The notes: generated by a model not told the origin, from the letters alone. Numbered from the stretch's first letter, positions 7,010-15,974 are shown. The stretch is DNA of 64,000 bases from Archaeoglobus veneficus SNP6 (GCF_000194625.1 NC_015320.1:62001-126000), one strand, 5' to 3'. Translations and numbers: made by a program.

Positions 7010-7494
7010 TCGAGCCTGTATCCGAGCTTCTCAACGAGCTTTCTTCTCTCCCTCTTTTCCTCCTCGCTTTCTATTTTCGTTACCGCAGTGCCGTCAACCG
7101 CCCCAAGCACGGCCCTTCCAAGCTCCGTCTCGGCAACGATTATTTCGATGGGGTTTGCAGATGCAACAAAGATATTGCAAACTGCAGGATGCATTTTTAC
7201 GGCGTTGAGGACATTTATTGGAAAAGCGTTCGACGTCATTATGACGAAGACGTGGCTTGCCCCTATTGCGAGGCAGTTTTTCGCAGCGAGTTCCTTCAGC
7301 TCCTCGTCGTTGCCTGTCACCCTCGTAAGCTTTGGTTGAGCTTCATTCATCGCAACTGCACACTTGATGCCCGGCACAGTCGTCAGCATGGTCTTAAACA
7401 GGTCGTCGCACGTAAAAACAGCAAAGTTTCCCTGACCGACAATTACCTGATACTTACAATCAGGGTTCTCAATCTTAACGGCCTCGATTTTCAT
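7006..7494 (-). CDS. Adenosine-specific kinase (DUF355 family)
   Basis: The 162-residue protein aligns over its full length, from memory, with the archaeal adenosine-specific kinase family: IVGQGNFAVFTCDDLFK, the CAVAMNEAQPKLTR segment, then FPINVLNAVKMHPAVC and a conserved IFVASANP loop. The family was named from a structural-genomics member, and its physiological substrate is poorly established. It ends in 4 bp of overlap with the convergent FKBP gene. Confidence 0.8.
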   Translation of the reverse strand: MKIEAVKIENPDCKYQVIVGQGNFAVFTCDDLFKTMLTTVPGIKCAVAMNEAQPKLTRVTGNDEELKELAAKNCLAIGASHVFVIMTSNAFPINVLNAVKMHPAVCNIFVASANPIEIIVAETELGRAVLGAVDGTAVTKIESEEEKRERRKLVEKLGYRLD

Positions 7495-7528
7495 GATAGA
7501 AAATTGGTGTGAAAGGATAAATCCATTT

Positions 7529-8962
7529 CTATTCTATTTCAATTCCAACGGCTGAAAGGAACCTCCTCTTTATCGCCTCGGTTACGAGCTTTCCAAGAGC
7601 TTCTTTATCCGTTGCGCTGCCGAAGATTCCAAGGGGTATCTGGCCTCCTGCAGCGTGCGCATGGCCGCCAGCGCTTCCTACGTCTCCAAAGGCCCTCTTC
7701 AGTACCTCGCCTATGTTAATTCGGACGTCTTTGTTTCTCGCTGATAAGTACACTGTATCCTTCACAACCCCAAAAACGAGGACTGTCGAAATTCCCTCGA
7801 GTCTGAGCAGGAAGTCCGCAGCTTGGGGTAAAGCATCTCTATCGTTGATGAATCCGGCAAAACTTATCAGGAAGCTCGAGTATACCTGCCTGTTCTTTAT
7901 TGCCGCTCCAAGGACGTCGAGTGTTTCTGTTGATATTGCCGGCCCCTCCATCTTCTCAATCAGTTCGTGGTCAACGAAGGGGTAAAGGTAAGCCGCTGCT
8001 GTGAAATCGGCCGTGCGTGTGTTCTTCTTGAAGTCATCCGTTTCCGTCCTTATACCAAAGAATAGGGCAGTTGCGAGGGTTCTGCTTGGCACGAGCTTGA
8101 GCTCTCTCAGGTATTCCGTGAGTATCGTTGCCGTTGCGCCAACGTCTGTCCTCAAATCGATGTATTCCGCCTCAACACCTTCAGCCTGATGGTGATCAAT
8201 AACGATGTGAACTTCGATGTCCTTTGGAATTGAGTTGTTCGCCCCCGGCTTTGAAGCGTCGACGATGGCGAACTTGGAATATGAGGACAGATCCGCCTCC
8301 TTACCCCTGACAAGAGGAATCTGCAGGAGGTTCACCATTGCCTTATTTTCCTGATGGAAAATCTCGCCGTAATAGATTATATCCGCCTCAACTCCATAAT
8401 TCTTCGCGATTTCTTTAAGGGCAAGGGCGGAAGATATTGCATCCGGGTCGGGGTTGTCGTGGGTAAAAATTCCGAGCTTCCCACCTTTAACACTCTCAAT
8501 AACGCTTCTGAACTTCTTTATCTTTCTGAACGTTTCCATTTTGTTAATTGCAGTTATAACGGAGCTCTTAAGAGCTTCAGCAGGAATGACAACAAAATCC
8601 GCACCGAGGAGTTCCATCTCCTCTCTGCTCTTGTGATCTGTTCCTCTCGCTATTATAAAGACATCCCTGCTTACTGTCCTGATGGCTTCAATGGCTGCTT
8701 TGTTGACTTCCGCATCGGGTGTCAGAAGCAGAACAACCGACGTTTTGCTGTAGTCGAACTTTTTGTACAGTTCTGCATCCGTCGCATCACCAACAATTGC
8801 ATCGTAATGTTCGTCTCTGAGCACTTCTACCCTTTCTTTGGATATATCGACTGCAAGGACTTTCTTGTTCTTTCTGACTAGCTCCTTGATTACTCCGAAG
8901 CCCACTGCACCGCAGCCTATTACCACGTACTCATGGTCAAAGGTTTCGGGTTCGTCTGACAT
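7529..8962 (-). CDS. TrkA-N / DHH-DHHA1 fusion phosphoesterase
   Basis: The 477-residue protein has a Rossmann TrkA-N domain at residues 11-140 (VVIGCGAVGFG dinucleotide loop; D39 after the second strand), then a DHH domain with FTHDNPDPDAISSALAL and the DHHQ motif (VIDHHQAEG), and a DHHA1 domain ending with the GSAGGHAHAAGGQI glycine/histidine loop. Known: DHH proteins hydrolyse phosphodiesters such as nanoRNA or cyclic dinucleotides. The fused ligand-binding domain suggests control by NAD(H) or a nucleotide. The actual substrate is unknown. All metal ligands look intact. Confidence 0.87.
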   Translation of the reverse strand: MSDEPETFDHEYVVIGCGAVGFGVIKELVRKNKKVLAVDISKERVEVLRDEHYDAIVGDATDAELYKKFDYSKTSVVLLLTPDAEVNKAAIEAIRTVSRDVFIIARGTDHKSREEMELLGADFVVIPAEALKSSVITAINKMETFRKIKKFRSVIESVKGGKLGIFTHDNPDPDAISSALALKEIAKNYGVEADIIYYGEIFHQENKAMVNLLQIPLVRGKEADLSSYSKFAIVDASKPGANNSIPKDIEVHIVIDHHQAEGVEAEYIDLRTDVGATATILTEYLRELKLVPSRTLATALFFGIRTETDDFKKNTRTADFTAAAYLYPFVDHELIEKMEGPAISTETLDVLGAAIKNRQVYSSFLISFAGFINDRDALPQAADFLLRLEGISTVLVFGVVKDTVYLSARNKDVRINIGEVLKRAFGDVGSAGGHAHAAGGQIPLGIFGSATDKEALGKLVTEAIKRRFLSAVGIEIE

Positions 8963-9037
8963 TAAAGCTTGATTGTCGCAGATGTATTTAAAACATCCGC
9001 TTAGAAGAGGTTTTATTCAAAACGAACTACACCGTTT

Positions 9038-9313
9038 ATGGAACTCAAAGAACTGCAGGCAAGGATAAGGGAAAAGTACTACGAGACCGATGCTAAGTCT
9101 GGTCCGCTCTTTCTGCTGGCTGTACTCTTCGAGGAAGTTGGAGAGCTTGCTGAAGCTGTGAGGAAAGGCGAGAGAGGGAGTATAGAGGAAGAGCTCGCGG
9201 ATGTGCTCTTCATGGTTCTGAGCCTGTCGAATCTGTTCGAAATATATCCAGAAAAGAGACTTGTAGAGAAGTACATCGAAGGAGACCCGAGGAGCAGATG
9301 GGACTTGCCGTAA
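9038..9313 (+). CDS. MazG-like nucleotide pyrophosphohydrolase
   Basis: At 91 residues this is a minimal MazG/all-alpha NTP-PPase. The metal-binding pattern EEVGELAEAV (about 32-41) and EEELADVLF (about 49-57) is complete. Such enzymes remove pyrophosphate from (d)NTPs, often cleaning non-canonical nucleotides. It is divergent from the DHH protein over 75 bp. Confidence 0.85.
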   Translation: MELKELQARIREKYYETDAKSGPLFLLAVLFEEVGELAEAVRKGERGSIEEELADVLFMVLSLSNLFEIYPEKRLVEKYIEGDPRSRWDLP

Positions 9314-9436
9314 TTTTTAAAGTTTTATCATTACAATGATTGTAGTTATATTAAATTTTTCAGGAAGAAAGCAGAATAGTTAAGCTAAATGAGTTAAAAA
9401 CATAAAATTTAAACCCCAGCAAGTCAAGCAGTTGGT

Positions 9437-9706
9437 ATGCGAGAGGTTATCAGGATGTTCGTCAGAGACCTCGACCTCATAAGGTTCATAGAAGGTAACA
9501 ATGGCATTTGTATCTCAGACGTTGCGAGAAGACTGAAAATGCCTTACTCAACAGCCTACGTTAAAGTTCATAGACTCGAAAAAGCAGGTTTGCTTGACTT
9601 CGAGTACGTATCCGGGAAGAAAACAATCAAGTTAACGGAAACCGCAATAGAGCTTATACAGGCCCTTGAAATGATTGAAAGAGAAAAGAAAGAACTAAAA
9701 CATTGA
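9437..9706 (+). CDS. Small winged-helix transcriptional regulator
   Basis: The 89-residue protein is a single winged helix-turn-helix: a first helix at LDLIRFIEG, the HTH at ISDVARRLKMPYSTAYVKVHRLEKAG and a wing with FEYVSGKKTIKLT. It resembles MarR/ArsR-like archaeal regulators without a ligand domain. A second ATG seven codons in (MFVRDLD) is an alternative start. AT-rich DNA of 123 bp precedes it. The target is unknown. Confidence 0.75.
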   Translation: MREVIRMFVRDLDLIRFIEGNNGICISDVARRLKMPYSTAYVKVHRLEKAGLLDFEYVSGKKTIKLTETAIELIQALEMIEREKKELKH

Positions 9707-9717
9707 ATTATTTAAGT

Positions 9718-10170
9718 TTAAGTCTCTCTTTTGAGTTCGACCACCTTCAGGCTGAAACCCTTCTGGCACTTCTCGGGGGCATCCCCGATTATTCTTTCCA
9801 CTATGACTGCATCCCCGCTCTGCAGCTCAACAGGGCTGCACAGGTTGTACATTGAGCAGCCTATGAAGTTGCACCGCCTTTCGAAATGCAGCTTTGCTCC
9901 CTCAACCGCCATTTTCGAGTCGATTAGGGCGAGTATGGGTAGCTCGATAACTTCGACGGCAACAACACCCTCATCATGGAGAGGACACTCCTGCGGTGTT
10001 CCATCTCTCAGCCCAACTATCTTGTACTTCGAGCCTTCTCTCAGCCTGAGACAGGTGCGCTTCAGTTTGCAGTTCTCGCATTCAGCCTTTCCACCAAGAA
10101 AAGTGAATTCCATTCCGACCTTTGCCCAGTCTCTACCGCAGAGCGTGATGATCTTATCCACTTCTTCCAT
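9718..10170 (-). CDS. UPF0179 family protein
   Basis: The 150-residue protein has cysteine pairs characteristic of this archaeal family: [10 protein letters not shown], later ECPLH, and [12 protein letters not shown] near the C-terminus, which could hold a metal or Fe-S centre. The start at 10168-10170 ([10 protein letters not shown]) is chosen because GGTG lies just upstream and it matches the family start. Two in-frame codons further upstream are less likely. The function is unknown. It is divergent from the aIF2 gamma gene. Confidence 0.82.
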   Translation of the reverse strand: MEEVDKIITLCGRDWAKVGMEFTFLGGKAECENCKLKRTCLRLREGSKYKIVGLRDGTPQECPLHDEGVVAVEVIELPILALIDSKMAVEGAKLHFERRCNFIGCSMYNLCSPVELQSGDAVIVERIIGDAPEKCQKGFSLKVVELKRET

Positions 10171-10297
10171 GAGCATCACCTTTCCAGCCTCGATACTGCA
10201 CTATTTAAACTTTGAGAATCCTTTTAAAAGGATAGAAAGTTTTGAACTGCCGGGATATGAAACATTTTTAAAGCCTACCCGACGGTTATTTCTCAGC

Positions 10298-11527
10298 ATG
10301 AAAGATGATGTCCCTCTTCCGGAAGTAAATATAGGAATGATTGGTCACGTTGATCACGGAAAAACCACACTCGTAGCTGCGTTGAGTGGTGTTTGGACAG
10401 ACAGACATAGCGAGGAGCTTAAGAGAGGAATATCCATAAGGCTTGGTTACGCTGATACTACCTTCAGGAAGTGTCCGAAGTGTGAGCCGCCAAAAGCATT
10501 CACGGTCGAGAAAGTATGCCCTATCCATGGCGTTGAGACCGAAATTCTGCGAACCGTGAGTTTCGTTGATAGCCCCGGGCACGAAACCCTGATGGCAACG
10601 ATGCTGAGCGGTGCAGCGCTGATGGATGGAGCTGTTCTCGTCATAGCTGCAAACGAAAAGTGCCCCCGCCCCCAGACGAAGGAGCACCTCATGGCCCTCG
10701 AGATTATAGGCGTGGACAGAATAGTCATCGCCCAGAACAAGATAGATATAGTTTCTAAGGAAAGAGTGCTCGAAAACTACAAGGAGATAAAAGAGTTCGT
10801 AAAGGGTACAATTGCAGAAAACGCTCCGATAATCCCAATTTCAGCCCAGCAGAAGGTCAACATCGACGCGCTTATAGAAGCAATAGAGGAAACCATCCCA
10901 ACTCCAGAAAGAGATCTCGATGCTCCGCCCCTCATGCACATAGCGAGAAGTTTCGATGTAAACAAGCCTGGCACACCGCCTGAGAAGCTGATTGGCGGGG
11001 TTGTTGGAGGCAGTCTTTCAAGGGGTAGGCTGAAGGTTGGAGACGAGATAACAATAAGGCCGGGTATAAAGGATGAAAAGAGGGGTACCTGGGAAGAGTT
11101 GCACTCCGAAGTCGTCGGAATAATGGCATCAGGCAAGTCTGTCGATGAAGCAACACCGGGTGGACTGATAGGCGTCGCAACCAGGCTCGATCCCTACTTG
11201 ACGAAGAGTGATGCCCTTGTCGGCAACGTGCTCGGTTACGAGAAGTCACTGCCCGATGTGCTGACGGAGTTCACAATGGACGTCCAGCTTCTCGAGAGGG
11301 TTGTTGGTACTGAAGAGGAACTCAGAGTGGAGAAGATAAAGATGAACGAGCCACTGATGCTTAGCGTTGGCACCGCAATAACGCTGGGAGTAGTAACGTC
11401 TGCAAGAGACGACGTTGTCGAAGTGAAGCTCAAAAGGCCTGTATGCGCTGAAAAAGGCTGGAGAGTTGCTATAAGCAGAAGGGTAGGCTCGAGATGGAGA
11501 CTGATAGGGGCCGGAACGATAAAGTAA
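10298..11527 (+). CDS. eif2g: Translation initiation factor aIF2 subunit gamma
   Basis: This GTPase delivers initiator Met-tRNA to the small ribosomal subunit. The 409-residue length is standard. Switch and nucleotide motifs are present: GHVDHGKT (16-23), DSPGH, NKID and SAQ, with a zinc knuckle CPKC...CPIHG after switch 1, then two beta-barrel domains. The ATG at 10298 opens MKDDVPLP; the same frame is open upstream for about 570 bp, but that part is antisense to UPF0179. The beta subunit is encoded at 31466-31870. Confidence 0.97.
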   Translation: MKDDVPLPEVNIGMIGHVDHGKTTLVAALSGVWTDRHSEELKRGISIRLGYADTTFRKCPKCEPPKAFTVEKVCPIHGVETEILRTVSFVDSPGHETLMATMLSGAALMDGAVLVIAANEKCPRPQTKEHLMALEIIGVDRIVIAQNKIDIVSKERVLENYKEIKEFVKGTIAENAPIIPISAQQKVNIDALIEAIEETIPTPERDLDAPPLMHIARSFDVNKPGTPPEKLIGGVVGGSLSRGRLKVGDEITIRPGIKDEKRGTWEELHSEVVGIMASGKSVDEATPGGLIGVATRLDPYLTKSDALVGNVLGYEKSLPDVLTEFTMDVQLLERVVGTEEELRVEKIKMNEPLMLSVGTAITLGVVTSARDDVVEVKLKRPVCAEKGWRVAISRRVGSRWRLIGAGTIK

Positions 11528-11901
11528 GGTGCGCAGTAATCGACACCAACGTCCTCATGTACATTTTTCTTGAAAAAATCGACGTCTTTGGCCAGCTTAA
11601 AGACCTCGGTTTCAGGAGGTTTTTTGTCCCTTCCATGGTCGTTGAAGAGCTAAAGAGGCTCGAGGTCAGCCTTACCGGAAAAGAGAGGAGGGCTGCACGC
11701 TTTGCACTGAACCTTGTTGAGCAGATGTGTGAAGTGGTTGACGTGGATGCCGCAGGAACGGATGTTGCACTCCTTGACCTTGCAAAGAGTTCCGGATGTG
11801 TTTTAATCACCAACGATAAGCGCCTGAAGAAGAGGGCTGCAGAGATGGGTATTACAGTAGGATACATAAGAGAAATGTGCAGAGTAGACGTTGAAGAGTG
11901 A
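11494..11901 (+). CDS. PIN-domain protein (FCF1/VapC-like)
   Basis: The 135-residue protein is a stand-alone PIN nuclease fold with acidic residues in [20 protein letters not shown] and [15 protein letters not shown], the usual Mg-binding set. It overlaps the end of the aIF2 gamma gene by 34 bp in another frame, which implies coupled translation. No antitoxin is adjacent. The linkage to aIF2 gamma is, as I recall, common in euryarchaea, favouring a ribosome or RNA-processing role over a toxin. Confidence 0.82.
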   Translation: METDRGRNDKVRCAVIDTNVLMYIFLEKIDVFGQLKDLGFRRFFVPSMVVEELKRLEVSLTGKERRAARFALNLVEQMCEVVDVDAAGTDVALLDLAKSSGCVLITNDKRLKKRAAEMGITVGYIREMCRVDVEE

Positions 11902-11964
11902 TTGTTGAATTACTGACTGAAATACCACAAACTTCATAAACCCCTTCCACCCCCATGTTCCAGA

Positions 11965-12056
11965 GGGCCCGTGGCTCAGCCTGGTTAGAGCGCTCGCCTG
12001 ATAAGGCGTATGCCGCAGAAAGCGAGAGGTCCGGGGTTCAAACCCCCGCGGGCCCA
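11965..12056 (+). tRNA. tRNA-Ile (anticodon GAT), with an intron
   Basis: The arms close perfectly: acceptor gggcccg/cgggccc (11965-11971 with 12049-12055), discriminator A12056, anticodon stem ctcgc/gcgag (11993-11997 with 12022-12026) and T stem cgggg/ccccg (12032-12036 with 12044-12048). The anticodon GAT is at 12000-12002. A 17-nt insert splits the anticodon loop after position 37. CCA is not encoded. Confidence 0.95.
12004..12020 (+). other. tRNA-Ile intron (17 nt)
   Basis: The sequence aggcgtatgccgcagaa separates A37 (12003) from A38 (12021), the canonical archaeal position 37/38. Removing it restores a normal seven-base loop ctgataa. Splicing would need the bulge-helix-bulge endonuclease. 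The insert itself can form a small ggc/gcc hairpin. Confidence 0.88.
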
Positions 12057-12142
12057 CTCGGGCTTTTTATAAGAGCTTGTTGAAGCCTACTATTGCATTA
12101 GTTTTGCTATGATACACACATTAACTCAAAAATCTTAAAAAA

Positions 12143-12733
12143 TCAAATTCTACCGGTCAGAGATGTGAATAGAGATTTCAGAACATCGTAGAGCGAGAAG
12201 GGTTTCGGCTTCTCCTCCTGCGGCGTTTCCTTCACTCCAACTTCTTCTTTCAGCTCCGCAAACTTATATATGACCTTGCCATGACACGCAACACATATCT
12301 CGTTCAGAATTCCATAATGGATTTCGTGCACTCCTCCCTTATGGCAGTAGTAGCAGTCCTTCGAATCGGGCTTGACAACAACGCCCTCTCCATGGCATGC
12401 CGAGCACTTTACATTAGTGTGAGGGACATGGACAGCTATGGCATCGAGGTTCTCACTGCTATAACCGGCGCCAACATGGCACCTGATGCATGGATCAAGG
12501 CCGTGAAGCTTTGATAGTTTTTCCATGACTACGTGCTCGCCTTTCCATATGTCGACGCTATGACACCTGCAATGAGAGAGTTTGGATATCTGTTCCTGCT
12601 TGCTTAGAAGTAACTCGTGGCAGGGGAAACAGATTTCACCGTAACCAGGAACGTGTTGCTGAGCAGATAGAGCCTTCCCACTTATCAAGATTATACAGAG
12701 CAGTGTTAGCAGTATCAGGCGTTTTTTCAACAT
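12143..12733 (-). CDS. Secreted multihaem c-type cytochrome (5 CxxCH plus one CxCH)
   Basis: The 196-residue protein starts MLKKRLILLTLLCI at 12731-12733, a clear signal peptide or anchor, so it acts outside the membrane. Haem-binding motifs in order are CFPCH, CRCH, CIRCH, CSACH, CYYCH and CVACH. CRCH is one residue short of the standard CxxCH. The C-terminus (KPFSLYDVLKSLFTSL) may be an amphipathic anchor. It lies downstream of two further cytochrome genes on the same strand, so they probably act together in extracellular or periplasmic-side electron transfer. Confidence 0.9.
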   Translation of the reverse strand: MLKKRLILLTLLCIILISGKALSAQQHVPGYGEICFPCHELLLSKQEQISKLSHCRCHSVDIWKGEHVVMEKLSKLHGLDPCIRCHVGAGYSSENLDAIAVHVPHTNVKCSACHGEGVVVKPDSKDCYYCHKGGVHEIHYGILNEICVACHGKVIYKFAELKEEVGVKETPQEEKPKPFSLYDVLKSLFTSLTGRI

Positions 12734-12814
12734 CAGACAAAAATGAGTTACGTGAGTATAAATCTGTTTTCGTTTTTGATGGGGAAAAATAAGCAAATAA
12801 ATCGCTCGTGACGT

Positions 12815-13633
12815 TTACCAACCCGGCCAGTTGCTTGCATCGTTTACGCTACCATTTCCAGTGGTGTTACCGTACACCGTTGTGTACCTGGTACCATTAA
12901 CAGTCCAGTTCGTAACGTTGTAGTGCGTTGTAACGCCAGATGTACCCGTATTGTATTCATACGTACAGTTGAACTCAAGGCTAACCTTGTGGGTCCAGTT
13001 TATCTTAACAGGCACGTAGGTGTGACAGGCAATACATGCTTCGTTTGAATCTACCATCTTCGAGCTATTTATAGCGTTTAGAACGAATACCATATGAGCC
13101 TCGAGTCTTCCAGTGTCGCCAGAGTAATTTGTTAGACCGAACCCTCCTGCAGGCGGGACATCCGGAGAATAATCTCCGGTATTCTCCCCATGGCACTTAG
13201 CACACTGGTCATACGAGAAGTAAGGTGAACCCGTATGACTTCCTCCAAGAATCGCATCGAACTCTTTCTTTTTTACACATCCATGGCAAGCCATACAGGC
13301 CACGGTCGATGCTGCATGAGCTTTCTCTCCTATGACAATTTCACTTTCTCCAGCAGTAGCATATTGATAATCTCCCCAGTACACACGATGACAAAACTCA
13401 CAGTCCATCCTTCCATAACCAGTTTCGCCCGTATGCGGTCCTACTGTCGACTCCATTTCATCTACAATGTCAGCGTGGCATTTCTCGCATGGCACATCTG
13501 TGGAGATTCTGTAGCCTCCATCCAGCTTGTACCACATGTGCTGACCAACAAACAATGAAACAGTCTGCGGCAGAACGATAAGACTTACAGCCATTAATGT
13601 ACAAGAGATTACTGCAAGCTTTCCGATTGTCAT
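12815..13633 (-). CDS. Pentahaem c-type cytochrome with sequon-rich C-terminus
   Basis: The 272-residue protein has an N-terminal membrane helix (LAVISCTLMAVSLIVLPQTVSLF) followed by GQHMWY. Five CxxCH motifs follow: CEKCH, CEFCH, CMACH, CAKCH and CIACH. The last 70 residues contain many N-glycosylation sequons (NWT, NCT, NVT, NWT, NGT, NTT, NGS). This tail is almost identical to that of the next upstream gene at 13805-14593, while the middle differs. GGTGA precedes the ATG. The likely role is surface electron transfer; the partner is unknown. Confidence 0.9.
   Translation of the reverse strand: MTIGKLAVISCTLMAVSLIVLPQTVSLFVGQHMWYKLDGGYRISTDVPCEKCHADIVDEMESTVGPHTGETGYGRMDCEFCHRVYWGDYQYATAGESEIVIGEKAHAASTVACMACHGCVKKKEFDAILGGSHTGSPYFSYDQCAKCHGENTGDYSPDVPPAGGFGLTNYSGDTGRLEAHMVFVLNAINSSKMVDSNEACIACHTYVPVKINWTHKVSLEFNCTYEYNTGTSGVTTHYNVTNWTVNGTRYTTVYGNTTGNGSVNDASNWPGW
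12818..13053. repeat. Homogenised 236-bp tract, copy 1 (cytochrome 3' end)
   Basis: This matches 13823-14058 without gaps, with about 15 differences by eye (about 94% identity). The rest of the two cytochrome genes is far more diverged. It encodes the CIACH haem site and the sequon-rich tail. Confidence 0.85.
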
Positions 13634-13804
13634 TTTAATTCACCAACAAAATTTTTAAGAAACTCGCTTTAGTAGAATATAATTTTTTCTTTTTTCTTAA
13701 CGTAAGCCAATTAAAATATTATTCCGAGAAAAGTATTTCGAGATTTCTGATACCCAACACTCAAAGTGGAAAATAAATTCTAATTAAAAATAAATATAAA
13801 TAAA

Positions 13805-14593
13805 TTACCAGCTATACGGATACCAACCCGGCCAGTTGCTTGCATCGTTTACGCTACCGTTTCCAGTTGTGTTGCCAAATACCGTTGTGTACCTGGTACC
13901 ATTAACAGTCCAGTTCGTAACATTGTAGTGCGTTGTAACGCCAGATGTACCCGTGTTATATTCATATGTACAGTTGAACTCAAGGCTAACCTTGTGGGTC
14001 CAGTTTATCTTAACTGGTACATAGGTGTGACAGGCAATACATGCTTCGTTTGAGTCTATCAGCGTTTTATCCTCTACCGCTCTTTCTATGAACGTCTGGT
14101 GAGCTTCTTTCGTTCCATAAGTTGTGTCACCGTTGTCGTAGTTGTAAGGTGAAGAAGCAGTATCAGTAGTTACGTTATCAAATCCTCCAGCAACGGGTGC
14201 ACCTGAGTATGGAGCATTACCATTCGGACCAAACTCGTGGCAGGCCATACACGCTATCGTTGCTGCTGCATGTGCTTCCTGTCCAGGTGTAGCACTAGTA
14301 CCATCTCCACTCGCGAACGTTCCAACCACGCTCGTCCTGTGACACTCACCGCATGCAGCTCTTATGTGCTCAACTGTATCAGTTCCCCCACCTATCGTTT
14401 TGTGAGCTCCCGGATTGTTTTTGAACTCTGCAAAGACATCAGCGTGACATTTCTCGCAAGGGAGGTTGTTGCCAGTGCCACTTATGTTATACCACATGTG
14501 CTGCCCAAGAAACAGTGAAGTCGTCGAAGGCAGTACAAGAGTACCCATAGCAGCCAGTGTCACCATCAGCAGTGCCAGCTTTCCTCCATTCAT
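13805..14593 (-). CDS. Tetrahaem c-type cytochrome, paralogue of the neighbouring gene
   Basis: The 262-residue protein shows an N-terminal helix (LALLMVTLAAMGTLVLPSTTSLF), the shared GQHMWY, and CxxCH motifs CEKCH, CGECH, CMACH and CIACH. Compared with the paralogue at 12815-13633 it lacks the CAKCH site. The C-terminal 75 residues (YVPVKINWTHK onward) are nearly the same, with the same sequons, plus a short extension YPYSW. A Shine-Dalgarno GGGGGTGA precedes the ATG. The 171-bp gap to the paralogue is AT-rich and may hold a separate promoter. Confidence 0.9.
   Translation of the reverse strand: MNGGKLALLMVTLAAMGTLVLPSTTSLFLGQHMWYNISGTGNNLPCEKCHADVFAEFKNNPGAHKTIGGGTDTVEHIRAACGECHRTSVVGTFASGDGTSATPGQEAHAAATIACMACHEFGPNGNAPYSGAPVAGGFDNVTTDTASSPYNYDNGDTTYGTKEAHQTFIERAVEDKTLIDSNEACIACHTYVPVKINWTHKVSLEFNCTYEYNTGTSGVTTHYNVTNWTVNGTRYTTVFGNTTGNGSVNDASNWPGWYPYSW
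13823..14058. repeat. Homogenised 236-bp tract, copy 2
   Basis: This is the second copy of the shared cytochrome 3' segment (see 12818-13053). It starts 20 bp inside the gene end, because this copy keeps a five-residue extension. Confidence 0.85.
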
Positions 14594-14868
14594 TTTTATT
14601 CACCCCCAGTTGATAGTGTCTTGAGGACAATATTTAAGTGTTTTGAAAAAAAGCTGATGAAGAGCTAATTATAACAATTACAAGTTTGATAGCTTGTTCT
14701 ACTGTTTGGGCTGTTTTGATAAATATTGTGATTTAGTAATAATATATAAGTGTAACGTATTATTACTATCTAAATCGAAACTTGAATTGCAAATATTTGA
14801 ACTACTTCGGAAAAAGCACAAACCAAAACTATCAAATAAGTAATTACAAATTGCTAACATTTTTAATT
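14594..14868. other. AT-rich intergenic region upstream of the tetrahaem cytochrome gene
   Basis: No gene is seen. aatatataag near 14742-14751 is TATA-like, but its orientation relative to the cytochrome gene (minus strand) is uncertain. Confidence 0.4.
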
Positions 14869-15897
14869 TCAAATAGATGAAAAATCACACAACCTCGTCT
14901 GCCCCGCCACATATGGAGCCGCCTTTTTAACGCTGAACCCCATTCTCTTCAAGTCTCTAAGGCTGTAACCCTTCTCCATAAGTTTTGCTGCTTTCAAACC
15001 TATGCCAGGGATGTCAATCGGCCTTTCTATTCCAAACTTCTCCGCGACCAGAGCCTTCGGGTCGCCTTTGAGCATCCCATCTTCAAGAACGTCCATTATT
15101 CGACTGGCGTCGAATCCGTAAAGCCTTATGAGAGCATCGACGTTGTAGAGTCTTGCGACTCTTCTTCCACTCTCTCTTCTGCGACTCTCCATCGGCGTAC
15201 CCTTAACAGGAGTGAAGGGAGAGATGTAGAACCTTGTTACTCCGTATTCTTCGTACTGCTTTTTCATACAGGATATAACGTCTGCATCGCTCTCTCCAAG
15301 GCCCGCTATAACCTGTGTGGTGTGGCTGACCTTCCTGCGTCTTCTTACTTCTCTCGAAATCCAGCGTTCTCTCCTCAGCACATCGTGCCTACTCTTTACG
15401 CTGCCCACTTCGTTGAGCATCGATGGCTTAGCCACCTCTATATTTATGCTAACTCTATTGGCAATTTCAACCGCCTGCTTTATCTGCTCTCTACTTGCTC
15501 CAGGAACGACCTTCAGGTGAATGTAACCCCCAAATTCTTTCCTTATGAGCCGTCCAGTCTCGATTATATCCTCCATAACCTTCTCTGGATCTGAGTGCAT
15601 TCCAGAGCTGACGAACACGCCATCGACGAGTCCAAGTCTTCTTAGTTCGAGAAATGCCCGGGCAAACTGTTCGGGGGTTACTGAGATACCTTTCCTCCAC
15701 GGATTAGGGCAGTATGTACAATCAAACCTGCATTTGCTTGAAAGCAGTGCCTTAAACAGCCTGACTCTATTTTTACCCTTTGCTACGTAGACCAGGCTAT
15801 GTGCATCAAATCTGCAGTTCTCGTGGCACACATCAAACCTGCTCTCTGCTGCGAGTCTTGCAAGTGTCTGGAAGTTCACGGTAAAACTTAGCGGCAA
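14869..15897 (-). CDS. Radical-SAM protein with C-terminal helix-hairpin-helix (COG4277 type)
   Basis: The 342-residue protein has a radical-SAM cluster motif CRFDCTYC (Cx3CxxC) near residue 58, extra N-terminal cysteines (CHENC), and a C-terminal HhH with IDIPGIGLKAAKLMEKG. Known: the family is annotated as putative DNA modification/repair radical SAM, and in many bacteria it neighbours a uracil-DNA-glycosylase-like partner. No such partner is adjacent here. The substrate is unknown. It is divergent from thrC over 77 bp. A 275-bp AT-rich gap follows its stop. Confidence 0.87.
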   Translation of the reverse strand: MPLSFTVNFQTLARLAAESRFDVCHENCRFDAHSLVYVAKGKNRVRLFKALLSSKCRFDCTYCPNPWRKGISVTPEQFARAFLELRRLGLVDGVFVSSGMHSDPEKVMEDIIETGRLIRKEFGGYIHLKVVPGASREQIKQAVEIANRVSINIEVAKPSMLNEVGSVKSRHDVLRRERWISREVRRRRKVSHTTQVIAGLGESDADVISCMKKQYEEYGVTRFYISPFTPVKGTPMESRRRESGRRVARLYNVDALIRLYGFDASRIMDVLEDGMLKGDPKALVAEKFGIERPIDIPGIGLKAAKLMEKGYSLRDLKRMGFSVKKAAPYVAGQTRLCDFSSI

Positions 15898-15940
15898 AGC
15901 TTAATCTCTCTTTTGACCGGTGCGAAAGTGCTCGATATGC

Positions 15941-15974
15941 GCAAGCTTAAATACCCTCACCACGAGCGGGTTCC
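15941..15974 (+). promoter_or_regulatory. Probable promoter of thrC
   Basis: gcttaaata at 15945-15953 is a good archaeal TATA box 22-30 bp before the thrC ATG. No Shine-Dalgarno is visible, so the transcript is probably leaderless. Confidence 0.55.

Noticed and set aside
9731-10297. 190-codon N-terminal extension of aIF2 gamma
   Set aside because: The extension is antisense to UPF0179 and unlike any aIF2 gamma; the family start is at 10298.
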